The position numbers were made by a program, and so were the translations under genes. From contig NC_018331.1 in the NCBI RefSeq assembly GCF_000234665.1, positions 744,001-808,000 on the forward strand: 64,000 nt of DNA, in the 5' to 3' direction. This DNA is from Leishmania mexicana MHOM/GT/2001/U1103 (taxonomy: Eukaryota > Euglenozoa > Kinetoplastea > Trypanosomatida > Trypanosomatidae). The notes beneath the pieces were generated by a model that saw nothing but the letters and a program-made list of their open reading frames with translations, ran no database searches and was not told the DNA's origin. This document shows positions 10,513 to 20,880 of this stretch, piece by piece (within the stretch, counting starts at the first letter, position 1; the number at the start of each line of letters is the position of its first letter).

Positions 10513-12895
10513 GGTTGATCACCTTCGCGAGGTGGTGTGATTAGGTAGGTGGGGGAGGGGCAAGGGGCGCACTGTGTAAAGGCGGCTATGGTACGTTTTC
10601 TTATCTGGTTTCGTTAGTAGGTGTTGTGTGGAGTGTCGGCTGAGCAAGCTCAAGCGGGTTTCGCGTATGGTGCAGAAAAGTTGTACATGCAGTCGGAGGC
10701 AGCAAAGGGCACGGAGTTGAGAAAGATTGGGGTCATGGGGAGACTGGAAGAGAGCGACAAGGCTAGCGAGAGCTGCCAGCAGCGGCGCTGGGGGGGGGAG
10801 GGGCAGCAAAAACGCGGGCCACCTCGAGGTGAAAGATTAATGAAAGTTGAACAAGAAACCCCTTCGATAAGGCCGCTCCGCCTTCTACCGCGCGTTGGAC
10901 AGCGTATGCGGCCAGTGACGAAAACGTCACCGGGGAAACTTCTCAGCGGAGAGTCATACGCCCCAAAAAAAAATGGCGGGTGGAAGCTGCATTCTTTTTG
11001 TATCGTCGGGTGTGGCGAATCGATGTCCATCTGTGCAGTAGGCAGTGCCACGCAGAGGTCGGGCGCTGGCTTGTTGGGAAAGGGGCGACATGGTGGGTGA
11101 ACCAAGACATGTTCTTTGTTGTTTTAGATGCAATGGCTGGACGACGATGAGGAGGAGGCCAATGGGGGAATCGGAAGCCGAAACAGGCAAGAAACTTGTA
11201 GTAGTATGTATTATTTGCTTTTCTTTTCTCAAGGGTCGAGGTCACCACAAGTAGGTAGTGGACGAAGCTGAGAGGAAAAGATGTGGATGCTGTATGCGTG
11301 TGTGCGCGCGCGCGTCTGTGTTCATGTTTCTCCGGCACGCGCGCACGACCACTGGCACGCGAGGACACCTCGATTTAGATTTACAGTCGTCGAGTTGCTC
11401 ACCATTGATGTCCCGACGAGGCGTGCGAGAGAAGAAATGCCTTTTTAATGCACACGGGCAGGAAGAAGAGACAGAGACATAGAGAAAGCGAAGCACAACA
11501 CCATCTGGAGGGTGGGAGGGGGAAGTTGGTCGCGCAATCATCTGCTGAGGCGCCCCCTCCTCTTCCTCCCCGCCCCGCCGGTGGAGGGGAGGGGAGGTAA
11601 ACGCCAAAAGGAGTGGGAAGACAATCACAATCACAGCCGCCGCCACACCAACATACACAGCAGAGGATAACCCAGAAGCACACCCCTGGCCTAGGGGTGC
11701 AAGTGCGCGAAGCCCAAGAGGACATGGCGACTCATGGAGGAAAGACAAGAGGGGGAGGGGGAGGGGGGCTGCGTTGGAAGGAGGATGAGCAGCGCGAAAC
11801 CGAACGGAAGGACAGGGACGAGTGCACAGGGAGAGAGGGAGGGAGGACACACGTGAGGAGGCCTTGTCAGGCGACGCATTTTCCTTTTCTTCCTGCCCGT
11901 TTCGTACGTGAAGCACAGCAACGCAAACGGATAGCGCCACTGTAGCCACGTCGACAGCCTGCTCTATGAGCTGACACCCAACACCAACAACCCCACGCGA
12001 GAAGGCAAGGAGCAAGCACATCAGTATACGCAAGCACACATGCACCGCTGAGAAGAGGGGGGAGGCAGCGTTCCGCTGATGCGCCACAACGACGGCAGGC
12101 GAGATTGTAAGAGAGAAGAGTGGTGGCGCGCACGACAAGGAGAGGGGAAGGGGGGACGAAGGAAGAGCCGAGAAGAACATGCCGGAGGAGTGCCAAGTGC
12201 CTGAAGCGCTTGCGCCAAGGCGCCACAGTGGGAAGACAGCGCGAACGGACAGATCACCGGAGGTGAGAGATCGAGATACGAAAGCTGAGCAGCGGGGGAA
12301 AGAGGAAGGGAGGAGAGGTGCACCAGAATGACCACCTCGACCCATGTCGGGGTTTCGTGCGGTGTGTATGCCGGTGCCGGTCTGAGGTCTGCCTGCGCGC
12401 ATACGTCCATCTTTGCCAAAGGTCCCCCGCTTCCCTCACCACCGCCACCGTCACCGCCCCTTGCGTTCCTTTCCGAAGATACGCAGCGGTCGAGCGCACG
12501 TCCCCCCTCCCCCACTCTCACACACAGTGGACACCACAGATGAGGAGAGAGCGAGAGCGAGAAAGGCGATAGTAGGCGAGAGAGCGGAACAGGAACGGAG
12601 ATGTCGGGGCAGATGATTGTGGCGAAGAAAAGCGGTCGTGGGGGAGGGGGCGAGCACGCTGGCAAGCTGGGCGGCCAAGCACACCAAGCACGAGAAGAGG
12701 CACCAAATCGGGGGAGAAGAAAGGCAAAAGGGTGCGCGGCGTGGCCCATCTCGTTCTGCCGCACGGGCATGGCTGGTCAAATGCGTGCGCACACGGGTGA
12801 GCGGTCGACTCGGCATTGCCTCATGTGGCAGGTGCAATGCCGCCCTTCGATTAGGCCCCGCTTACGTGCGGTTTCACTATGGGGTGTCCTTGCCG
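10513..12895. other. Intergenic region between PEPCK and the coiled-coil gene
   Basis: 10513-10592 is the leader shared with PEPCK copy A. The rest is unique. About 10593-11260 is moderately complex and 11260-12895 is rich in GA, GGAGG and CA tracts. It must hold the 3' UTR of the coiled-coil gene, ending at an unknown poly-A site, and the 5' end of the PEPCK transcript. A long minus-strand frame at 11242-12402 is Ser/Pro/Leu-rich and looks compositional. Confidence 0.7.
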
Positions 12896-15800
12896 CTATG
12901 CGTTGGTGCTGGAGCGAGTTCGCTTCCGAGTAGCGGCCGGCATGGAGGCACCTGCCGAAGACTTGCGCCCAGGGACAGTAGACGGCGACGATGGCGCACT
13001 CCGCTCGGTCGAGGACGATGGATGATGGGCAGGGCAACTCTTTGCGCTCCTCCAGCTACCGCTAGCGCCGGTCCGTCGGTGAGTCACCGGGGGCGGCGCT
13101 GAATCGGTCGAAGGGCCCGCAGAGTCTGCATGCTTGCCCTCAACGCTACCATCGCTGTCGTCTGCGACCTCGTCGAGGTTCGGCATGCGCGGCGCTGGTG
13201 ACGCCATTGCGACGGCGGTGTGCGACTGTCCATTGACGGCAGCGCGAGTTCGCGGCGTCAGCGGGGTCAGAGGCGGCACAGAAGTCGATAGCGCCTCGGC
13301 ATCCGGACTGCCCATCCCGCTGCTTAGAGGGGGAGCCGTGGTGGGGCGTGCACCATGGTTACCGCGCCTTACCACCGCAGTCATGGTGAACGTGTTGATG
13401 GTATCCGCGTATTCGGCTACAAGGCCTTCGGAGCGCTCCAAGGCGGCTGTCTTGGCGGCCAGCTGATCCTCCAGCATGTCCATGGCGGCGCGGGATTCAA
13501 GCTGAGCAGCCTGAACTTTCTCAAGCGCCACCTCACGGTCGTGTACGAGGGTCTGTAAGTGCTCGATGCGGGAGGTCAACACATCTTGCGGCGACGGCCT
13601 CGAGGAAGACAGACTAAGGAGATCGGAGTTGCTGAGGGCATCAGTGAGACTAGCGCGACGGCTGCGAGCTTTGTTGCTGCCGCCTGTGCCACCACCGTAC
13701 TGTGCCTGGGTGGCAGCCAGCTGTGTCGTGATGCCGCTGAGGCTCTCTCGCAGCGCCTCCTGGCGCCGCGCCGCCTCAAGCTCTGGTGCAGCCTTGCTTA
13801 GCACGAGGTCCTGCATTCGTGCCTTTAGCTCCTCCAGCTCTGCCTCCCGCACCTTCAGTTGTTGGCGGAGCTGCTTGAGCTCCTGCATCGTGCCGCCACC
13901 CGCGGCTGTCGCCATGCGCTCCAACTCACTGTAGCGCTGCTCCAGCTCCGCATAGTCAGCGCGTAGCGTCGCCAGATCCTCGCGCAGGTGCTCCGCTTCA
14001 GCGGCCTCGACGCGCAGCTCATTGACCTGCTGCTCCAGTGCCGCGCAGGCCTGGCGCAGCGTCGCCTCTCGTCCCTCCAGCTCGCGGGCCTGCCGGCGAC
14101 TGAGCATGAGGTCCGCCTGCAAGCTGGACACTTGCAGAATTTGAGCTTGTTCGGCAGCTTCTACAGTCGAAGGTGCCGTTGTGAAGCGCTGCACTGCGTC
14201 CTCGGCAGACGTAGCTGACAGAGACAGCGACTTCGGCGTCACGGAGCCACTTCCATTGCTGCGGACACGCGAACTGGGCTCAAGACGCGAGGTGCGCAGC
14301 AGCCGGTCTGCCTCGCGGGCAAGTCGATGGTTCTCGTCCTGCAGCTTGCGCAGTACCGCCTCCTGTTCCTTACGATCGTTCTCGACCGCAGCCAGCTGCT
14401 TTTCTGCGCGCAGCTGCGCAGCAGTAGCGCGTGCTTCAGCGCGGCGCGCCTCCACAACCTCTGCTGTCGTGGCTGCCGTCCTCTGCCTGAGCTGCTCCTC
14501 GAACTCGGCCTGCGCGGACCCAATCTTTTCCGACGCGTCATCAATGGCGGCAGACAAGTTGTCGGCGCGGTCTCGCTCACCCATCAGGTCGCTTGCCAGT
14601 GCGTCCATCGCAGAACGTAAGTTGGTCAGGTCCGCCTCCTTGTCCGCCAGTGTTCTGCGAAGGTCCGCAATGGTGTTCATTGCGGCGGCCTGCGCATCCA
14701 TCAACCGCGCAAAGGCCACCTCTGCACGGTTCGCCGGCACCGCACGGCATAGAGAAGATAAGCTCAGCGCATTGGAGCCGCTGCTCGGCTCCTCTTCCGC
14801 TGCGTCGTCCTCCTCTGACTCTGTGGTGCGACCTCGTCGACGCCGCCGCCGCCGCTCGCGGCGACCGTCTGTCCTGCTGAAGGAGTTCAGCATTGCACCT
14901 ATATCCAAAGCCTCGAGTCGCTGCTCCATACCAGCAACCCACTCCAGAGCTCGACTCCACGGCGAAAGCATTTCCTGTACACTCGCCCCTGTGCTCGCCA
15001 GGCCGTCTGTCTGGGCAGCCGACCATTGCACCGCTACCTCAGCGACTCTGCAGAACGCCCTTGACATGTCTACCACATGTGCCATGCCAAGACGAACCTG
15101 CTTTGTTTGAACATCAAATGCCGACGTCGTCGTCGCCAGCGCGTCCTGCAGACGCTCCTCGTCGCGGTACTGCGCATCCTGCAACTCCGCTGCGCGATCC
15201 AGCTCCTTCTGTGTCGCCAAGAGCTGCGCCACCACATCCGATTTGTCCGTCAAGGCAACTGCCAGTGCCCTCTGCAGCCGTGTCACCTCATCTGAGAGCG
15301 CCGCCCGGGCGACATTCAGTTCCGATGCATCATAGTTCAGCTGCTCAACGAGCGCCTCCTCTTCGGCGAGTCGCGCCACCGTGCGCTCCAGCGTCGCCTG
15401 CACGTCCTCGCTGCGCTGCAGCACCTCCACCAGCTCCGCAGCTGATCGGCTCAGTGCTTCCCGCAGCGCCGACGCCTCCGCCTCCGCAGCCTCGCTGCGC
15501 CGTGCCGCCGCCGCGCACCGCTCCTCAAGCGGCGCAGCAGTGCTCTCACCGTCCGTCTGCCGCGACGCAAACGTTGTCACAGCGGCGCGTGAGGTCGACA
15601 GCTTCTCCTTCAGCTGCGCATTCTCCGCCGCCAGCGCCGCCACGCGCGCCATCAGCTCGGCTTCAGTGGCCTCCGCCGCCGTGTGCATGGCCTCGCGCTT
15701 GCCCTCCGTGTCCGCAGCACGCGCCTCCAGCTCCGCTACAGCGCGGGTCCCACGCGCCAGCTCCTCCACCGTGCGCGCGTGCTCTGCCGCCAGCTGCTCC

Positions 15801-18800
15801 TTCGCCTCCGAGTACGCCTGCAGCCGCTGCTCAGCATCGCACAACTCGGAGGCAGTCCGGTCCAGCGCAGCAAACGCCGTGCTGAGCTCAACGTCTTTGC
15901 TGCGCACCGCGGCCTCCGCTTCCTCTAGGCGCATCTGCAGACGCTTCTGCGCGGCAGCCGCATCCGACGCTCGGTCCTCCGCCGCGGAGAGCTTTCCGTG
16001 AAGTCCGGCCGCCTCTTCGCCAAGCGCGTCACGCTCGCTCGTGAGCATCAGCACACACCGCTGCGCAGAAGCCAGCTCATCCTGCACCCGCACGCTCTCC
16101 GCACTCAGAACCCCCACAAGTGACTCCTGCTCGGCGAGTCGCGCCACCGTGCGCTCCAGCGTCGCCTGCACGTCCTCGCTGCGCTGCAGCACCTCCACCA
16201 GCTCCGCAGCTGATCGGCTCAGTGCTTCCCGCAGCGCCGACGCCTCCGCCTCCGCAGCCTCGCTGCGCCGTGCCGCCGCCGCGCACCGCTCCTCAAGCGG
16301 CGCAGCAGTGCTCTCACCGTCCGTCTGCCGCGACGCAAACGTTGTCACAGCGGCGCGTGAGGTCGACAGCTTCTCCTTCAGCTGCGCATTCTCCGCCGCC
16401 AGCGCCGCCACGCGCGCCATCAGCTCGGCTTCAGTGGCCTCCGCCGCCGTGTGCATGGCCTCGCGCTTGCCCTCCGTGTCCGCAGCACGCGCCTCCAGCT
16501 CCGCTACAGCGCGGGTCCCACGCGCCAGCTCCTCCACCGTGCGCGCGTGCTCTGCCGCCAGCTGCTCCTTCGCCTCCGAGTACGCCTGCAGCCGCTGCTC
16601 AGCATCGCACAACTCGGAGGCAGTCCGGTCCAGCGCAGCAAACGCCGTGCTGAGCTCAACGTCTTTGCTGCGCACCGCGGCCTCCGCTTCCTCTAGGCGC
16701 ATCTGCAGACGCTTCTGCGCGGCAGCCGCATCCGACGCTCGGTCCTCCGCCGCGGAGAGCTTTCCGTGAAGTCCGGCCGCCTCTTCGCCAAGCGCGTCAC
16801 GCTCGCTCGTGAGCATCAGCACACACCGCTGCGCAGAAGCCAGCTCATCCTGCACCCGCACGCTCTCCGCACTCAGAACCCCCACAAGTGACTCCTGCTC
16901 GGCGAGTCGCGCCACCGTGCGCTCCAGCGTCGCCTGCACGTCCTCGCTGCGCTGCAGCACCTCCACCAGCTCCGCAGCTGATCGGCTCAGTGCTTCCCGC
17001 AGCGCCGACGCCTCCGCCTCCGCAGCCTCGCTGCGCCGTGCCGCCGCCGCGCACCGCTCCTCAAGCGGCGCAGCAGTGCTCTCACCGTCCGTCTGCCGCG
17101 ACGCAAACGTTGTCACAGCGGCGCGTGAGGTCGACAGCTTCTCCTTCAGCTGCGCATTCTCCGCCGCCAGCGCCGCCACGCGCGCCATCAGCTCGGCTTC
17201 AGTGGCCTCCGCCGCCGTGTGCATGGCCTCGCGCTTGCCCTCCGTGTCCGCAGCACGCGCCTCCAGCTCCGCTACAGCGCGGGTCCCACGCGCCAGCTCC
17301 TCCACCGTGCGCGCGTGCTCTGCCGCCAGCTGCTCAGCCCGGAGCTGAGCGTCCTCCAGCTCATTTGCAAGGGAGTCCAGCGCCGCATTCATAGCGCTAA
17401 GCTCCGACTCAGCAGCAGTCGTAGGCTGGTCGGGCGGTGGTGTAGAAAGGCTGCTCGCTGCGTCCCGCGCAGCCCTCTCCAGCTCCTCTACGTGCTGTTG
17501 CAGCTGCTCCATCACGCGCTGCTGCTCCACACACCGTTCGCGGTGCGCCTCCTCGGACGCGCGAAGCCGTTTCTCCTGCGCCTGCGTTGCGACAAGCTCG
17601 TCCCTCAGAGCCAGCATGACCTCCTCTAGGTGCGCCTGCTGCGCCGCTGCAGCCGCCTGGGCCCCGGTCAGCGCGCGGGACTGCGACGCCAGCTCAGCCT
17701 TCAGCGTGTTCACCTCCGCCTTGAGGTCAGCCTCCACGCGCGCGCTCTCAGACTGAAGGGCTGCGATGGTCTGCTTCATCTGCTCGATGCATTGGTGCGC
17801 TGCTTCGAGTGCGGCGATGTCCTCTTGTGCTTGCCATTCTCCATCATCTGCACGGACGTCTTGAGGGGCCTTCACAGCTGAGGAGCGTCTCTGCAGCTGT
17901 TCCTCCGCTTGCGCTGGTGGTGATGTGAGAAGGGCGAGCCGCTCGTCTTGCAAGCGCCGCATCTCGCCGATGATGTCATCGCGGTCGCCGACAAGAGCAT
18001 CGCGCTGAGAGCAAAGACTTGCGAGCTCAGCCTCCAATTCCTGCCGCTGCTGCAATGCCTCGCTCTCTGCGGATGCGGCTGATGTGTGGATCAATGTCCT
18101 CTCCGCTTCTGCGTCGCCGTGCTGATGCCGCTGGTGCTGGTCCGCCTGCTCGAGCTCCTCGATGCGTTGTTGAAGCTCACGGAGCTGGGACTCTAGGCTC
18201 TCACACGTGTCGCGGAGATCCTGCAGCTCCGCGGTAGCGCTGAGTAGCTGCTCCTGCGCCACGTGAAGGCTCTCAGCCAGCTGCTGGTTTCCGCTGATGG
18301 CCGCGTCAAGCTGCTCCTGGCGCAGTTGGTTCGCACGCTCTGCCAGCTCCAACTCCCTCTCCAGATGATAGACGAGAGACTGCATGTGTTCATTACGGGC
18401 CTGCATGCTCTGTCGCTCCTCCTGTCCAGTGGTGAGCAAGTGGCGAAGCTCCTCCTCAGCCTGCCGCGCGATGTGATCGTGCTGCTGCTCTTTCTCCTGG
18501 AGTGCAGCTACCTGCGCCTCTGCCTTGGCAAGGGCGGCAGTGAGGTCATCGTAAGATGCTTGGAGTGCCGCGTAGTCTTTCTTTGAGATCGGCGCGCGCT
18601 GGGTGAGGGCGGCCACTAGCTCGTCTTCCGCGCTCTGCATATCTGCGCACTGCTGCCGCAGCTGCGCAATCGTGTCGAGCAGCTCTGCGCGATCGGCCCT
18701 GGCAGTGGCACTCGCTTCAGCGTGCGCGGCCAGCGCCGCTTTGTGAGCTGCATGTTCCTCTTCGAGGCGGTGGCTAAGAGATATGTTCAGGCGCTGGAGC

Positions 18801-19780
18801 TCCTCGAGCGCAGTGGGCAGCGCAGCAGAGGCCGCTTCAGCTCTCTCCTGCAACTCCTCCGTGCTCGGTAGATCACACGACGGCGACGTGTGAGGCGCTG
18901 CAGCACCCTCACCGGAGATGTTCGCGCTTCGCCGGCCATGCTCCGCTGCAGTAGTGCTGGAGCTGCGGCGCTGCGACGACGCAGCAGCTGCCCTCTCGCA
19001 CTCCTGCTGCAGCTCACGCAGCTGCGCATCTTTCAGAGCCAACTGGGACTGGTAGAAATGAACAGCGATGGAGGGGTCGGCGCCGCTCAGCACAGACATC
19101 TTGGCCTGCATGTTGCGGGTATGTCCCTCGGCCTCGGCGAGTTTCTGGCGCAGCTGAGCATTGTCCTCCCGCACCTTCACCAAAGCATCGGTCGCCCTCG
19201 CCTGCTCACGCCGAAGCACGTCGATTTGCATGTACCTGTTATGCAGCTCCTCCTTCAAGCGGGCAACCTCGCCACGGTACTGGTCGCGCTTCGCGTACGC
19301 CTCCGAGAGGTACCCACTGTATTGCTTCGATGATTCCTGCAGGTGGGAGGCGTAGTTGTAGAGCTCATTGCCGCTGAGGTGATCAACGTCTCGGTGGGCG
19401 AGCGACGTCAAGTCGCCGGCGTCGGTGTGGGTGGAGAGCAGCTGCAACGTCGGCACACCGCTGGTAGCAGCATAAACAGCCGACGACGTGGGTACTCCAA
19501 AGCCCGCGAAGCCGGCGGTGGTAGCGCTAGGTCGTGGTGTCTGTGTCGCTGGTGGAGGCGGCGGCACCGCAGGTACGCGCGATTGAGCCAGCTCCCGCAC
19601 ACTAATCGGTCGGGCAAGATCGGCAGAGAGCACGCCAGCGGGCGGTGGACGTGCCGGTTGCGCAGCGTACGAAGGAGAAGACAAAGAGGTGCGGGAGCCG
19701 GACATGGTGACCGATTGTCCATCGTGGCAGAGCGAGGACTGCTGGTGTGTACCAGCTTTGTAAAAGCTGTTGCCCCACAT
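12896..19780 (-). CDS. Giant coiled-coil protein with internal 256-residue repeats
   Basis: A 2294-residue protein that I do not recognise as a named family member. The N-terminal ~105 residues are Pro/Ala-rich and probably disordered. About 140-1560 is almost continuous Glu/Ala/Gln/Leu-rich heptad sequence expected to form a long coiled coil. A very basic patch of consecutive Arg lies near 1640-1655 and is followed by an acidic Glu/Asp stretch. More coiled coil covers about 1690-2130, and the C-terminus is Ser/Pro/Thr-rich. Residues about 816-1473 are 2.57 copies of one 256-residue unit. I start at the ATG at 19780; a second in-frame ATG 25 codons later (the Met of MSGSRTS) is an equally possible start. 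Such proteins are usually structural, for example cytoskeletal, basal-body or flagellar, but nothing here proves a location. Confidence 0.9.
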   Translation of the reverse strand: MWGNSFYKAGTHQQSSLCHDGQSVTMSGSRTSLSSPSYAAQPARPPPAGVLSADLARPISVRELAQSRVPAVPPPPPATQTPRPSATTAGFAGFGVPTSSAVYAATSGVPTLQLLSTHTDAGDLTSLAHRDVDHLSGNELYNYASHLQESSKQYSGYLSEAYAKRDQYRGEVARLKEELHNRYMQIDVLRREQARATDALVKVREDNAQLRQKLAEAEGHTRNMQAKMSVLSGADPSIAVHFYQSQLALKDAQLRELQQECERAAAASSQRRSSSTTAAEHGRRSANISGEGAAAPHTSPSCDLPSTEELQERAEAASAALPTALEELQRLNISLSHRLEEEHAAHKAALAAHAEASATARADRAELLDTIAQLRQQCADMQSAEDELVAALTQRAPISKKDYAALQASYDDLTAALAKAEAQVAALQEKEQQHDHIARQAEEELRHLLTTGQEERQSMQARNEHMQSLVYHLERELELAERANQLRQEQLDAAISGNQQLAESLHVAQEQLLSATAELQDLRDTCESLESQLRELQQRIEELEQADQHQRHQHGDAEAERTLIHTSAASAESEALQQRQELEAELASLCSQRDALVGDRDDIIGEMRRLQDERLALLTSPPAQAEEQLQRRSSAVKAPQDVRADDGEWQAQEDIAALEAAHQCIEQMKQTIAALQSESARVEADLKAEVNTLKAELASQSRALTGAQAAAAAQQAHLEEVMLALRDELVATQAQEKRLRASEEAHRERCVEQQRVMEQLQQHVEELERAARDAASSLSTPPPDQPTTAAESELSAMNAALDSLANELEDAQLRAEQLAAEHARTVEELARGTRAVAELEARAADTEGKREAMHTAAEATEAELMARVAALAAENAQLKEKLSTSRAAVTTFASRQTDGESTAAPLEERCAAAARRSEAAEAEASALREALSRSAAELVEVLQRSEDVQATLERTVARLAEQESLVGVLSAESVRVQDELASAQRCVLMLTSERDALGEEAAGLHGKLSAAEDRASDAAAAQKRLQMRLEEAEAAVRSKDVELSTAFAALDRTASELCDAEQRLQAYSEAKEQLAAEHARTVEELARGTRAVAELEARAADTEGKREAMHTAAEATEAELMARVAALAAENAQLKEKLSTSRAAVTTFASRQTDGESTAAPLEERCAAAARRSEAAEAEASALREALSRSAAELVEVLQRSEDVQATLERTVARLAEQESLVGVLSAESVRVQDELASAQRCVLMLTSERDALGEEAAGLHGKLSAAEDRASDAAAAQKRLQMRLEEAEAAVRSKDVELSTAFAALDRTASELCDAEQRLQAYSEAKEQLAAEHARTVEELARGTRAVAELEARAADTEGKREAMHTAAEATEAELMARVAALAAENAQLKEKLSTSRAAVTTFASRQTDGESTAAPLEERCAAAARRSEAAEAEASALREALSRSAAELVEVLQRSEDVQATLERTVARLAEEEALVEQLNYDASELNVARAALSDEVTRLQRALAVALTDKSDVVAQLLATQKELDRAAELQDAQYRDEERLQDALATTTSAFDVQTKQVRLGMAHVVDMSRAFCRVAEVAVQWSAAQTDGLASTGASVQEMLSPWSRALEWVAGMEQRLEALDIGAMLNSFSRTDGRRERRRRRRRGRTTESEEDDAAEEEPSSGSNALSLSSLCRAVPANRAEVAFARLMDAQAAAMNTIADLRRTLADKEADLTNLRSAMDALASDLMGERDRADNLSAAIDDASEKIGSAQAEFEEQLRQRTAATTAEVVEARRAEARATAAQLRAEKQLAAVENDRKEQEAVLRKLQDENHRLAREADRLLRTSRLEPSSRVRSNGSGSVTPKSLSLSATSAEDAVQRFTTAPSTVEAAEQAQILQVSSLQADLMLSRRQARELEGREATLRQACAALEQQVNELRVEAAEAEHLREDLATLRADYAELEQRYSELERMATAAGGGTMQELKQLRQQLKVREAELEELKARMQDLVLSKAAPELEAARRQEALRESLSGITTQLAATQAQYGGGTGGSNKARSRRASLTDALSNSDLLSLSSSRPSPQDVLTSRIEHLQTLVHDREVALEKVQAAQLESRAAMDMLEDQLAAKTAALERSEGLVAEYADTINTFTMTAVVRRGNHGARPTTAPPLSSGMGSPDAEALSTSVPPLTPLTPRTRAAVNGQSHTAVAMASPAPRMPNLDEVADDSDGSVEGKHADSAGPSTDSAPPPVTHRRTGASGSWRSAKSCPAHHPSSSTERSAPSSPSTVPGRKSSAGASMPAATRKRTRSSTNA
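15363..17335. repeat. 768-bp tandem repeat, 2.57 copies, inside the coiled-coil gene
   Basis: Units start at 15363, 16131 and 16899 and appear identical base for base at the offset of 768; the last is partial and ends at 17335. The unit is 3 x 256 bases, so reading frame is kept, and the identity includes silent positions. This points to recent duplication or ongoing homogenisation. Such repeats also tend to collapse or expand in assemblies. Confidence 0.95.
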
Positions 19781-20880
19781 GCGCAGGCCGTGTACCTGGT
19801 GTATCCGATCCCTCTCTAGACAGATAGAAATAGATGACTGTAGGCCGCCGCCCTTCCCGTCCTCTTCTTCGCCGTGATTGTGACCGTGTGCAGTGTGCGC
19901 GTCGCCTGCTGAGCTCCTGCGTGTGCGCCCCCTCCCCCCTCCACGGAATCCCTTGTTTTTTTGGTAGGCCTTTTCTTGTTGCTGCTGCTTGCTCTTCTTT
20001 AATCCGTCCTCGTTAGTTTCCCGTTCTTGTCGTCCTGTCCTCGGTTTCCGCGTGTGTGTGTGTGTGTGTGCGCACTACATGAGAGCAGACAAATGAACGG
20101 CCGACAGCAACTGTGACACCGCGCGACCCGTTGATGCCTCCTCCCCGTACCCGTCACACGCGTGCTCTGGCGGTATGTGGCTGAGTTCTCTGTGAATGAG
20201 GACGCTGCGCTTCTGGATGGCAGTGATTCTGTGATGGGGCATGCATCAATACACAAGGCGGGAAACGAGAAGGGCACAAGACAGACTCGGTGAGAGATGC
20301 ATGGTGAGGCCACCAAAAAAAAGCGAAACCTCTCCAACACACCCACCCATCCACACACACACACACAGCCGCAGCAGCAGCGCCACATTGGTCGCTTCAC
20401 CACTGTTACCCGCGAATTACGAAAACCACCACCGACATGCACGACTCTGTCTGCGCACGTGGGTGTACGTGGGGTTGATGGCTGCTGCTTTCCATGGACC
20501 TGGGGGGACGTTGACGTAAGCATCGCCTTCCTCCTGGGCGTCCTTCGCTCCTTTTTGTTTCTCGGCTAAGCGCCTTGTGTGAACAACGGTCATTACCAAG
20601 GGGTGAGACAGAGAGAGAGAGACCCGCCCTCATGCATGTGCGCGGACGTCGGCACAGACACGCACATCCCACTCGCCCCCCCCACCCCTCCTCCTTCTCC
20701 CCTTTCTTCTTCTTCATGCAGTGACACAAGCACGCAAGCAAAGTAGGCGTGCATCTGCGCTTGCCACGTATGCGTGATGCACGACGGTGGTGGCTATGGG
20801 ACGAGCGGTATAGGGCTCTCGCATAACCCTTGCTCGCCCCGACCCCACGCTGACCTGCGCATCAGCGCAATCTACCAACG
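19781..20880. other. Intergenic region, no gene seen
   Basis: It separates the YchF-type gene from the coiled-coil gene. It contains short GT/CA tracts (about 20051-20070, 20356-20368) and GA runs. Small open frames here have no recognisable protein features. Confidence 0.7.

Noticed and set aside
11242..12402. Minus-strand 386-codon frame between PEPCK and the coiled-coil gene
   Set aside because: Ser/Pro/Leu-rich with no ordered segment; overlaps other random frames on both strands and fits purine/pyrimidine-biased intergenic DNA.
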